A DNA stretch of 64,000 bases, taken from NCBI GenBank assembly GCA_051453625.1, contig JBOZIK010000001.1, forward strand, positions 29,100,168-29,164,167. Direction: 5' to 3'. The notes beneath the pieces are model-generated. The model saw nothing but the letters and a program-made list of their open reading frames with translations, ran no database searches and had not been told where the DNA came from. Position numbers and translations under genes: made by a program. Source of the stretch: Welwitschia mirabilis. Taxonomy: Eukaryota > Gnetophyta > Gnetopsida > Welwitschiales. Of the stretch, positions 34,917 through 45,739 are shown in pieces. Numbering within the stretch: the first letter of the stretch is position 1; each line of letters starts with the position of its first letter.

Positions 34917-36624
34917 TATCATGTGGATACTTTTAAGGTTGAAGTTTCTAAATAATTCTTTAAAGTTATAAAGCCTTAAGTTTGTTTAATTATTACATGT
35001 ATTTATTTTCTGATTTCCAGTGGTGCAATTTTTATAGTGAAAATTTTATGCATTAATTCCCAACATTTTTTAGTATTCATAATATTGCCTTATTGAAAAT
35101 TCTTAGTAATTTAAGTTTGATTCTCATGGTTAAATCATTATAACTATTGCACTTTTATTTCTTTTAACTAAAAAATAGTTTTTATTTAGTTTTTAAAATT
35201 ACTTGTGGCATGATTTAATTTATATTACATTTGGAGCATTATTATCTATTATTATGATATTAATGCACCCACAGGTCTGATAAGGAAGAAATAAGGGTTA
35301 TAGAATTTATACCACTTCTATCAATTCCACCACACCACTTGCACTACACCACTTTTATCACTTCCACCACTTCTACTAAACCACTTCCACTAATCTCTTA
35401 TCATGAATTCTTTTCGTCATATTATACTTTTTTTATAAATAGGATCTTCCTCTTCTCATATTTTACATCTTGTGAAAGTTCTTTCTAGTAAATCTTGCAA
35501 TCTTAATCTTAGAGATCAGAAAAGCCTTAGAGCCCTGTAAACTCTAGAAGCTCTAAGTTGTTATTTTAATTTGAGTATGGTTTAAGGTCTTTTATCTTAT
35601 TGCTTGTATGGTTTTATGATATTTATTTCATTCTTGTATGATTCTTGGTATTTCTTTTATTTTCTTACATGGCCCTTATCTTTTGCATCTTGAATAGTCT
35701 TTATTTTTGAATGATTTCCATATTCATGTAATTTTTGTATGATTGTTCTATCGATGAAGTTTTCATGATCTATATAGACTACATACATCTCATGCTAATG
35801 TTGTCTACATACTTATATCACAACCTTTTCCATCTTTTTTAATTCTTATGACAAATTATTAACTTGACTTATTTTGGATATCAACCTTGGCTAATGATTT
35901 TTAAATAATAAAACTAAAACTATCTATGGTAACCACTTATTTGGACTTTAGGGAGAGATGCTCTCTAAAGAGAGTACTAAGGCTATGGAACTCAACTTTT
36001 AGGATGAATAGGGATAATGTTACTAATTTACCATTTTTCCCTTCTAGATTATATGCAACTGGATTACTAGAATCTATTATGAAGTAACAGTAAAGAAGAT
36101 TACTTAAAATGGAGCTTTGGTTATTTCTAGATTATTCTTATTATACCTTCTTCATTTTAGAATTCCTTATCATTCCATACCTTGTCATGAATCATATTGG
36201 GAATTGTTATGATTTCATAATTCTCATACCATATTATATTTATAGGTTTAGATACTGGCATAGATTTAACTCATTGAGAAAGTGCTTGTTGCTAATGGCT
36301 TGAGATACTTTTGCTACTTATTTTATGCTTAATGTAGTTGAAGTTATAACATGTGAAAGAGTACTATTATTGTAAATTTTCTATGAATATTTTGTAAATA
36401 TTATAACACTTTTTTTAGCTCATGATACTATTGTAAATTTAACTTGTTCTTTGTCATGTTATTATCATGCTATAATTATCTCTTTATGATTACATTATGA
36501 TGTTAGATCAATATTTTGATTAAAATGTGATAAATTTTTAATTTAGTACATGGTCATGATGAGGAACATGAAAACATTGCATTAAGTAACATTCATAGTT
36601 TCAGTTTAAAATGAAGACATTATA
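34917..36624 (+). repeat. 3' LTR of element C
   Basis: Starts TATCATGTGGATACTTTTAA, ends AATGAAGACATTATA. It is about 100 bp longer than the 5' LTR, mainly because of a longer CAC-rich block (35308-35398) and extra sequence near 36140-36210. TATAAATA lies at 35434. Confidence 0.85.
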
Positions 36625-36629
36625 TTTTA
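36625..36629 (+). repeat. Target-site duplication of element C, right copy (TTTTA)
   Basis: Partner of 28845-28849. Confidence 0.7.
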
Positions 36630-38040
36630 CCGTCCAACTTTTGCCTCACTTCCATGGTTTATAATTTGAGCATTCATATTTGCATCTTAAGGAATTTGAA
36701 TGCCTCTTATTAGTAGTCCTCCAATATCTAGACATATTTGACACACTTAGGATCACCTTATTTGACATAAATAAAATGCAAAATCATGTCTCTATATCCT
36801 TAAGCTCTTATCCATTAAAACTTGATTTGACATAAATAATGCCTTTATACCAAATTTTTTTGCTAGTGATAAAATGAATGTCTTAAGAAAGGAAATAATG
36901 GACTACTAGTTAAAGGATCATAAAACATTTTTCTAAGCCCCATAAAGATTCAAATAAATATTACAAAAATGCCCTCAACATGGATTAAACCAAAGAGGAA
37001 AATACATATCTTTTATGATGGGTTATTCATAGATAATAGAAAATTGCAAAGATGATGAATAGGAAAATTTTCCTTAGCATTCCCTTAAGTAAAGTTTGGG
37101 AATACCTAGAAAGTGTAGCTAAAAGTTCCAAAAACTAGGATAATCCTAATAAACTGTTAAGATTCCATTATTCTATTAGATTCATAAGGATATTTAAGCT
37201 ACCTAAAAAGTTTAAGATTAACATAGAATACACAAATTATCAAAGAAATAAAAATCTATGATCACCTTACCCTCACCTTCAACTTTGATCAATAAATTAA
37301 TTTATTTAATTTGCCTTGACTAATTTTTCATTCATTAAACCATTGAGTATCATTCCATTCCTTTATTTTATAATACTATTAACAAGTAAGTTCATATGAT
37401 AGGGCACTAGAGGGAGGGCCAAAAAAATGACCCTTATTCTAATACATACAGTCCTAGATGGAATAATCACCTTAACTTTTCTTTAAAATAGGGGGATTTC
37501 AATAATAAAAACTAATTAAACCAACCAAGAAAGTCATTTTCTTCATCATCCTTTGATTCCTTTTCATTTAATTATTAAAAATCATCTTCATCCATCCACT
37601 TTAAGGGATTCAAAGAAAAGTTCATGAAGATCCAAGTATAACTTAATCATATTCATGATAAAAACTAATAAAAACTAAAGCAAAATTCCTCTTTATTAAT
37701 CAACATTTAATTGAATACTTAATCAAGCACCTAAGTTATTTAATAATGTAGTAAATCCAAATCCAAATTATCTCCATCCTAAATCAAAAGGAAATAAGAA
37801 AATTTCCTATGAGCTCTTAACCAAATCTCAAGGGAGTTAGGTTTACAAAAGGGATAGAATCAATATCCATAAAAAATATTAAGTACATTCACCTTTGAAG
37901 TGAAAAGGAGTTATAAAATATACCTATGCAAAATAAAACCAAGGAAAATTTGGTTTTCCTAGAAAACAAGAAAAAGGATTAAAAAAATGAGGAAAAATTT
38001 CTCATATATAAAGGGCCCTTACCTTTTTTTCCAATAATTT
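36630..38040. other. AT-rich stretch between elements C and D
   Basis: No domain recognised. It should contain the gag of element D or the continuation of the DNA that C inserted into, but no FYNGL or DEAY gag motif could be found. Confidence 0.5.
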
Positions 38041-38600
38041 AGAAAGGACAATGTCATGAAAAAACAATTAGACACTTTAGAAATGTTAAAAGAAGTTAAG
38101 ATAAACATCCCTTTCCTAGAATCCATTAAGTAGACATATTTCTATATAAAATTCCTCAAAGACATGTGCACTGTGAAAAGATGCATGAATATAAAGAGCA
38201 AACCCTTCTTAGAGGAGCAAACAAGTGAGATTATTTAGAATTAATTTTTATCTACATATAAGGATTCTATATGTCCTACAATAACAATTCCCATAAGAAA
38301 TAAGCAAGTTAACTAAGCCTTATTTGACTTAGAAGCTCATGTAAAGTCTCTTCGCTACATAACCTATATAGAGTTATATTTGAAAGGACTTAAAAGTATA
38401 AAATTCCAACTTCAAATAGCCAATAATTCTATAAAAACCACATTAGAAGTTATAGAGAATGTCATTATTAGTTTTGATAGTTTTTAGTGCCTGGTAGATT
38501 TTGTAGTTTTAGACATGGAAAATACAACAAACTAATCAGTGTCTATTATTTTAGAAAGACACTTCCTAGCAACTTCAAATGTCTTATGTAGGAATGAATT
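38041..38600 (+). pseudogene. Element D: end of gag and protease (degenerate)
   Basis: The frame reads KQLDTLEMLKEVKINIPF, then IKFLKDM, as in the Athila box ahead of the protease (KFLEVLKKLxINIPF, YAKFLKD). The protease follows: ITIPIRNKQVN, ALFDLEAHV (family ALLDLGASV, Gly lost but Asp kept), LKGLKSIKFQLQIA, VIENVII, VDFVVLDMEN and VSIILERHFLATSNVL (family VPIILGRPFLATGRAL). Unlike element A, this protease is not split. Stops are present. Confidence 0.78.
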
Positions 38601-38796
38601 AAAAACATCTCCTTTAGTAATATGATGATAGAATTAAATGTTTTAAATTCCATAAAATTTCCATTTAATGATAAAGAAGTATAACATGTGGATAGTATAA
38701 AAATACTTATAGAGGACCAAGAATCATCCACTTACTTTCCACAAATGGATGACTTAGACTCTTCTCAAAAATTATGGCCTATTACTTAGGATGAAA

Positions 38797-39214
38797 TCAC
38801 CTTCAAACTTAAGCCTCTATCACATGATCTAAAATATGCTTTCTTAGAATAAAATTCCACCTTTTCCATAGTAAAGAATTCTTTCTTAATCTCATGCCAA
38901 GAAATTGAGTTATTAAATCTTTCAAGAAAGAATAAGTAAGCATCAGGATGAACTCCCTTTAATATTAAGGGTATTAACCTTAACATCTATATGCATCATA
39001 TTTACTCACCTTCAAACTTAAGCCTTTATCACATGATCTAAAATATGCTTTCTTAGAAGAAAATTCCATCTTTTCAATAGTAATCAATTCTTTCTTAATC
39101 TCATTCCAAGAAACTGAGTTGTTAAACCTTTTAAGAAAGAATAAGTAAGGACCAGGATGGACTATATCCAATATTAAGGGTATTAACCTTAACATCTACA
39201 TGCATCACATTTAC
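38797..39214 (+). repeat. Tandem duplication, 209 bp x 2, in the RT N-terminal region of element D
   Basis: Unit 1 is 38797-39005 and unit 2 is 39006-39214; both are 209 bp and align without a gap. Each encodes KLKPLSHDLKYAFLE, FSIVKNSFLI, QEIELLN, KNK and NIKGINLNIYMHHIY. This is the Athila stretch LKPLPSHLKYAFL, STLPVIISSSL, QEEKLL, HKKAIGWTIADIKGISPSICMHKI. The two copies differ at roughly one base in ten, so the duplication is old. Confidence 0.92.
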
Positions 39215-39939
39215 TTAAAAGAGAATGCAAATCCATCAATAAAATTCCAAAGAAGAATACATCCAACTCAGAAGGAGATAGTAAAAATTGAAGTCATCAA
39301 ACTTTTAGACACTAGAATTATCTACCTTATCTCAGATAGTGAATAGATAAGTTTAAACTAAACTTTAGCAAAGTAATCCAAAATTATCCTAATTCTAAAT
39401 GAGCATAATGAATGTATCCCCACTAGATTTATAGTCTAATAGATAATGTGTGTAGATTATAGAAAATTAAATGCTATCTCTAGAAAATATTACTTTCCTT
39501 TCATTTATTAAATAAATCCTAGAATAACTTGTAGAAAATCCTTTTTAATTTTTTTTAAATGGGTACTTAGGATATAACAAAATAGAAATTTATATTGGAA
39601 ACTAATATAAAATCACTTTGAAATGCACTTATGCAGATGTTTCTTACAAAAGGATGTCTTTTAGATTATGTATTGCACTTGCAACATTTAAACATTGCAT
39701 ATTTTTGGTTTATTAGAGTAATGCATTCAAATATTTATGGATAACATCTTTCTCTATGAGATTCCTTTCAAGCATTATTTGCATAACTTACAACTTATCT
39801 TTACATAATGTATTAAGAAAATCCTTGTTCTTAATTGGGAAAATGTTACTTTATGATTAATAAAGACATAGTATTAGGATGTATTATCTCCTCCGAAGCA
39901 ATTTAAATAGATCCTATAAGGGTTTCTTTGATCACATAC
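39215..39939 (+). pseudogene. Reverse transcriptase of element D (degenerate, truncated)
   Basis: The frame reads LKENANPSIKFQRRIHPT, then KIEVIKLLDTRIIYLISDSE, NEHNECIPTRFIV and CVDYRKLNAISRKYYFPF (family WRVCIDYRKLNxATRKDHFPLPF). The finger-palm start is therefore more complete than in A. In other frames follow FMDNIFLYEIPF at 39733 (family FMDDFSVFGDSF, second active-site Asp now Asn) and LVLNWENVTL. The domain stops at IDPIRVSLI, where an LTR fragment begins. Confidence 0.82.
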
Positions 39940-40440
39940 TATTGTGCTGCTAATTTATGGTTATTTAATGGGATTTTATGAGCTATTTTGTAGGACATTT
40001 ACATAAGTTTAGGTGCAATTCTGAGGATTTTGAAGAACTAATACAAGATCTTAAAAAATATGTAATTATTACTTAGATTTAATGCATTTAAGGCATATTT
40101 TGATATGCAAAGCATTGGAAGAAGATTATTGATAGAAAGGCTAGTTTCTTCTTTGTAAAATGATCAAAGAAGATTGTTTTCCCCTATGTCATCCACATGA
40201 TAGGAAAGACAATGAAATTGTTTAATTGCTAACATGGATGGCTAAATCACTGCTGAGTCACCATTCTGAGTCATCTTTTGTAATGAGATATCATCCCCCA
40301 TATAATCTAGATGATAGTCTAGATGACACTAACATGTAACTGACTCTGATAACCAACCCTTGACTATTTTATTTATTTCTTTTATGTAAAAAAGTGTCTT
40401 TTTGAAGTGCCTTCATTTGTCATTATCTATTATATCTTCC
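39940..40440 (+). repeat. LTR fragment (element B type) inside element D
   Basis: Starts TATTGTGCTGCTAATTTATG and follows the first ~500 bp of the element B LTR, including both palindromes (40181-40213, 40290-40330). It then loses similarity near 40440 and integrase sequence begins. RT lies to the left and integrase C-terminus to the right, so the missing RNase H and most of integrase were replaced by this fragment. Confidence 0.72.
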
Positions 40441-40457
40441 GTTTTTCACCTTATAGA

Positions 40458-40610
40458 CTCATATATGATAAGGTTTGTATCTTGCCAGTTAATGTTTGCT
40501 ATAACTCCTATCAATACACCCATCAACTTAAGCTTGTCAACTTGGATAAAAATATCAAAACTTGATTAGCCTAACTTGACCATTTAGATGAAAAGTGTAC
40601 TTGTATCATG
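40458..40610 (+). pseudogene. Integrase C-terminal fragment of element D
   Basis: YDKVCILPVNVCYNSYQYTH and then QLKLVNLDKN correspond closely to 4820-4890 in element A (YEKTCMLPVDVCYNSYKNVH, QLNLVSY). No catalytic residues are included. Confidence 0.75.
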
Positions 40611-41923
40611 CATCATCATAATCATTACCTATTTGAATGGTACTTTATGAAATTTTACATAATGTCATGAATTTTTCATTAGATGATTTTATGATTATTA
40701 CAAAGGGAATTTGTTAGGTTAGAATTTAGTGTAAGTAAACAATCTTCTTTCTATTCCTAATTGTCCATTTTCATTTTTATTTTCTTTATTTATTTAGTTG
40801 ATTTTTTCAAAGTTGTTCCCATACTTTTTCAAAATAATATTGTTGATCTGCTCATTTGGTAATTTCTTGTTAATTTTACTCATAGCTTATATCCATGAGA
40901 GTTGTTATTTCTCTTTTTAATAAGTGACAATGATACTTTCTAAGTTTTAATTCTTACATTTCTAGGCTTATTGAGTTCAAGCATATTTGATGAGTTCTTT
41001 TGAGCATCACTTCTTTCTACTTAGTGCATTTTCTTCTCTTTAGCACCCTTGTTCCATAGATCTCTTTTTACCATGGTCATGTTTGTTATGATAATTCTTC
41101 ACTCTATACTTCTTTATGCTTTTCTATTGCCTTTTGATTTCTTGCTTGCTTTGATACTTTTTCTATTTTTTCCCCCTCTATTATTTCAAACATCTCATTT
41201 AATCATTGTGACCCTAGGTCTATTGTTCCCATGACATCTAGGATCACAAACATCCTTTTTACCTTATGCAATTTGGAACATCTTGCTTCACTTATGGTGG
41301 GGGATAGGACACCTTTCTAAGCATTCTTCTGAGATATTGAGTAAAAAATTTAAATTTAAAAGAAACCTAACTAATATTTCATTATACATATTTTTGATGA
41401 GTTGTTTGGATATGTTTTCATATTATTTAAATAGATTTCATAAACTTTATCTAGCAGAAGCATAGTAGCACACTCACAGAGTTTTTCTGCAAGTATGTTT
41501 TAGATCATCTAAAGGAAAAAAATGCTATGTTTATTCTTATACTTTTTCCTTTGTAGAATACATTAATGAACTTAAATTCAACATTATTTTAGATATCACT
41601 ACTTAAAGTTTTACCCATGAGTTTCAACATTATTATCTTGAAGTATGCATACACATTATTATTTTTTGTGGTATCATTATTACATTTTATGATCTTTTAC
41701 ATGTTCATGACATTCATTCATTTCACTATGATGTGTTTAAGTAGGGATCTTATGAATACATCAGTATTTGTATTAGTTAATTGGTTTTTAATGTCTATTT
41801 CTACACTATAAAAATTAAGCTTAATTTACATTTTTATATTTGTTAGTTATCTCAGTTAAATTGGCTTGCAATATAGTTAATCACTCACTTTATTAGGGAA
41901 TAACAAAACTAAGTATGGGGCTA
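40611..41923 (+). other. 3' internal non-coding region of element D
   Basis: 40655-40840 matches 14240-14420 in element B. CTAAGTATGGGGCTA (41909-41923) is the polypurine-type tract next to the LTR. Open frames at 41049-41234, 41283-41465 and 41617-41811 match no protein I know and are probably chance. Confidence 0.55.
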
Positions 41924-43175
41924 TGTTGCAATGCAAATTTATAGGAATTTGATGGTATATTTTAAGTACTTTTGTAGAACATTTATATAGGTTTGGATTA
42001 AATTCTAATGATTATAGAGAATTGGCAATATCATCACTAAAACATGTGATTCCTAGCATTTTTGGAAGCATGTCAGGCTTTTTTTGATACTTCGTACTTT
42101 AGAGGAAGGATTTACCATGTAGAATACTTACTTAGCCTAAAGGTATAAGATGAAGAAGCCTATTGTCCCCTCTATCATTTCCATGATAGTTAGGATGATA
42201 GCACTACTAATATGGATGGAGTCTGTGGAGTTGCTTATAAGGCCTAAAGCTAATGAACCACCTTTTGACATGGAGTGACATCTCCATTATCATCCTCATG
42301 ATAGTCAGGATGATAACTATTTTCTATGATAAAAAGAATTATCTTTGTAATGAGATCATATAACCCATATTGACTACTAGGATTTCTTCTCTGACTTCTA
42401 GGGTTAAGCGTTTTGAACTTCAATGTAAAACTATAAATACCCTCTCTTTTCTTTACTTCCTTTTTCATATTTTGTACCTGATGTTCTTGTGAAATATGAT
42501 TGAAGGATAAGAGATCCATCTAGTAGCTAATTCAAAAATTTGTCTTGGTGTTAGGCTAAGTATCCTCTATTGAGGTGCTACTACTTTATTATAAGTGGAT
42601 CTAAAAGTTCATAATTAATTTAATTACTCTTATCACTACAATTGTGTTAATGTCCCTTATGGTTTAAGTTGATTATAGCTTAGTGATAATTCTATAGTTT
42701 ATTTAGATCATCAGAGTAACCTTGGTTAAGTTTGACTTGATTAGTTTACATTTGCATTACTATTTCATTCCAATGCCATATTGCATTATCAATATTCTAT
42801 TAGATAAGTTTATAGTTTATGTTATCTAAGTATAAGTAATAGAACTCTTTCTAGTTAATTTAAGTTATAAATAAGTAGTTCTTATCATAGGAGGATTAGA
42901 GTCCAAATAGAAATCATCTCATTGCATTCCATCCATTACATTTTTACCATCATTCGTTTTGAATTGCATTTATATTCTTGTTTACTTCTATTCACTAAAA
43001 TAGAAAATATTAAAAATACTTATGAAATCAATTCTCTAACTTCTAGCCTATTGTCTTTAATAGATTATGACATTTAGGTTAACTTCTATCTATACTAGTG
43101 TGTGTTTTTTACAAGTATTTTGATTTATAGGTTTTTTCTAAGGACTTAAAGATTGTACAAATTCACATTGCAACA
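41924..43175 (+). repeat. 3' LTR of element D
   Basis: Starts TGTTGCAATGCAAATTT, ends ATTCACATTGCAACA. It matches the solo LTR at 21844-23109 along its length, and more weakly the element B LTR. Palindromes lie at about 42164-42201 and 42279-42317. The minus-strand open frame 42250-42519 is LTR antisense, not a gene. No matching 5' LTR was found in the window. Confidence 0.85.
42432..42439 (+). promoter_or_regulatory. TATA box of element D LTR
   Basis: TATAAATA followed by CCCTCTC, the same as in the solo LTR on the other strand at 22581. Confidence 0.5.
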
Positions 43176-45290
43176 TAAACTGAAACTTTTAAGGTAGTAA
43201 TTTTATAGGTAATATTTCTTACATACTTTTAAATGATAAATGTCATGAAATATAAATGTTTTTAATATTTTTTTAAACCTAAATCTACCCTATGAGAAAA
43301 GTATACTCTTTAAAAAAAAAGACTAATATAAAAGCATGCAATAAAAATAGAAATTTTAAAAGTGATTTCCTGAGGTAATGCATGTGTAACATCTCAAGAT
43401 AATAATTAATGCAAAACTTAGATGATGGATTAAGTTTATACAAGGAATTTTGAGTTAAAAAATAATCCATGTAAATTTGTATACATGATTCCATAAAATT
43501 TTAAAGAACATCAATAAAAAAAGTAAAAGTTATGCATTGAAAATTAGAAATCATTTATTCTTTAGACTATTTTTACTTATTTAATAACTCATGTAAGATA
43601 TTATTTTAAAATAAAGATAAACTGGAGAACTTGAAAATGTAAATGTTTATTAATATAATTATAAAAATTATTTTAATGCTAAATAAGTTCTCTCTTTTTT
43701 TATTGAGGCTTGNNNNNNNNNNACTCAGAAGAGGAATATCAAAGTTTTATAGTTAGCTTAAGAAGTTGTTGAGAAATTGGATCCTCTTAGGATGGATTCT
43801 GCATAGGCTCTTTGCTAATGTTTTTTGTACTCATTAAGGTTGTTTAAAGATTCTTCCTTATTTAATTGCACAAGTGATAATGATTATGATTTAAAGAAGG
43901 ATTCTTCCAGTATTATCATTCTTATTGATGTTGCTTATTAGATCATCCTCTATTGTATAAATCTCAAGAGTGTTTCCTTTTTTAAATAGTTGCTCATTCT
44001 CTACTAATTGCTTGCCTTCTAATGTATCTAATCCCAGCTTAAGGTTTAGCCTACTTTTACATAATCATTTACTCTCTAAGGAATTTTTAAACATAAGGTC
44101 CTCGTAGCTTTCTCATAGGTCTCTTTATGGATTTATTTATAGGTTCCTTTCTCACTCCTAAGAGATATGTCTTGGGTATCATTAATTTTATTGTTATTAA
44201 TCCTTTTAAATTTTTTAAGACTCATATTTTTATAGAATATGAAAAGGCCATCCTATTTTTATTGGTTAAGAATCTCGATAATTTGATCATTATTTTGGGA
44301 ATTTCTCAATATTTTACTTGGTTTTATTAGTGGTTTATCTCAAAGAATGTGAAGGGGACTAAGGAATGTTAGAAGTGATTTGGATAGCACCTTCTAAGAA
44401 TCTCTATATAGTATCTTCTAAGAAAGGTAAGGAGGTTTATAAAATGTAGAAAGATGAAGGGTATTGATCAAGCTATGAAGAATATAAAAAAGAAGATAAA
44501 GGGTAAGGATCATAAGAGGCAATGAAATGTATGAAATCAAATTCTTTTTATTTAACATAGGGATTTTTAGACTCATGATTATAAAGAAATTGATTTAAAA
44601 ATGAAGGGGATTCTAAGCTTTGAATATACTCTCTAAATATTTATCTACTATTAGAAGGTTTTTAGGTTTTTAAATGGTATGTTGTTGAAGATAGTTTCCT
44701 AAAGTCTTTAACTAAATTTAAGCTTTTAAAGTTTTATTTTAAACATAATTAGATATGTCATAGTTTTCATAGAAAATTTTAGAAAATAGATTATGAAATT
44801 AAATACAAGCTCATGTTTTTCTATTCTTTTAAGATTTTAGAGGAGATCTAATGTTAAAAATGCTATGAAGAGGTGAGGTGATATTTTAACATAATTTTAG
44901 TAACCTTCTACATAAGAAAACTAGTAGAGATTGTCAGAAAATATGTAACATTGGTTGTTTAGGAAGGGATACTTTAGAAAAGTGTAGAGAATATGTTTTG
45001 ATCTATACAAAGTTGTTGGATTATAGGATCTTATAAAATATAAATAAAAAATAGAATCAAATACAACTTGAAAAATACAACTGATAATAACAAACTCTAA
45101 ATTTTTTAGATTTTAATAGTATAAATATAAATAAAATATATCTAAAAATTATAAAAAAAGAAAATTTACAAAAAATAATGGGAAACAAATAATAAAAAAA
45201 ATCAAAGTTTAGTTTTTATTTTTTAATCTCAATTTTAGTTACATCATGCAAGAAATTCATTAGACCTATAACCAAAATATTAAATGTACA
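43176..45290. other. Stretch without recognised gene; probable interior of a minus-strand F-family element
   Basis: It lies on the interior side of the F-family leader at 45.3-45.7 kb. A 10-N gap is at 43713-43722. The open frames at 43285-43494 (-) and 44127-44330 (+) match nothing I recognise. Confidence 0.4.
43713..43722. other. Assembly gap (10 N)
   Basis: Ten N bases. Confidence 0.98.
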
Positions 45291-45294
45291 AATA

Positions 45295-45680
45295 AAAATA
45301 AAAGTTGGATCATAAAACTAAAATAAACAATTTGGACTATTTTAGGTTTCATTGAAAAGGGACTAGTACCTACCATTTGTGGGAAAAAAACACACAAAAG
45401 AAGAGAAAAAGAACTAATCAGGTATCACTAGAAAAAGGACTAATCCCCATCATTGAAAAATAAAATTTAATTAAAATTAAAATAAAAAACTAGAGTTAGA
45501 TTACAAACTAAATAAAAAATTTAGACTATTTTAGCTTTCATTAAAAGGGGACTAGTACCTACCATTGAAAAAAAGAAATAAACACACAAAAGAAAAATAA
45601 AAAGAGCAATTCAAGTATCAGTAGAAAAATGACTAGTACCCATCATTAAAAAAATATAAACTAATTGAACTTAAGAAAAT
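45295..45680 (-). repeat. Duplicated leader of a minus-strand F-family element
   Basis: Two tandem units of about 190 bp (boundary near 45490). Each contains, on the minus strand, GGTAGGTACTAGTCC, a TACT/ATACCTGA block and a CACACAAAAGAA-type word. They correspond to the single leader at 53440-53660 of element F and at 27840-27960. Confidence 0.7.
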
Positions 45681-45717
45681 AAAGATCATGCCCTCTTGAA
45701 AAGCTATAGTTTAATAT

Positions 45718-45737
45718 CCATAGCGAAAACACCAAAA
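45718..45737 (-). other. Primer-binding site, minus strand (tRNA-Asp type)
   Basis: TTTGGTGTTTTCGCTATGGA against TTTGGCGCCGTTGCCGGGGA; 13 of 20 bases are kept. It lies between the leader and the LTR, as expected. Confidence 0.55.
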
Positions 45738-45739
45738 TA

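Larger units (their letters stand above)
28850..36624 (+). mobile_element. Element C: chromovirus-type Ty3/gypsy LTR retrotransposon, internally degraded
   Basis: It is a 7.8 kb element with two directly repeated LTRs (28850-30451 and 34917-36624), a 5-bp target duplication and an initiator-tRNA-Met primer-binding site. The end of pol is followed by a polypurine-like tract. Only the last part of pol is recognisable: at 34790-34862 the frame gives VESTXKYDEEL and then SRIKFLK, corresponding to the chromovirus end (EEATWEYEDEM, then RDEIFFKGG). The remaining interior of about 3.9 kb lacks gag, protease, RT or integrase motifs. A PPR-like fragment lies at 34386-34600. It is inserted in the F-family element left at 26.4-28.8 kb, or in DNA joined to it. 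Confidence 0.8.

Noticed and set aside
38786-39195. Two similar minus-strand open frames
   Set aside because: They are antisense shadows of the 209-bp tandem duplication in the RT region of element D.
42250-42519. 89-residue minus-strand open frame
   Set aside because: Lies wholly in the 3' LTR of element D, over the promoter and palindrome; no protein similarity.
44687-44800. KLLKFYFKHN followed by a basic stretch, faintly like the heat-shock-factor DNA-binding domain (LLPKYFKHNN)
   Set aside because: Only about eight residues agree, stops interrupt at once and the rest of the domain is absent, so this is probably chance.
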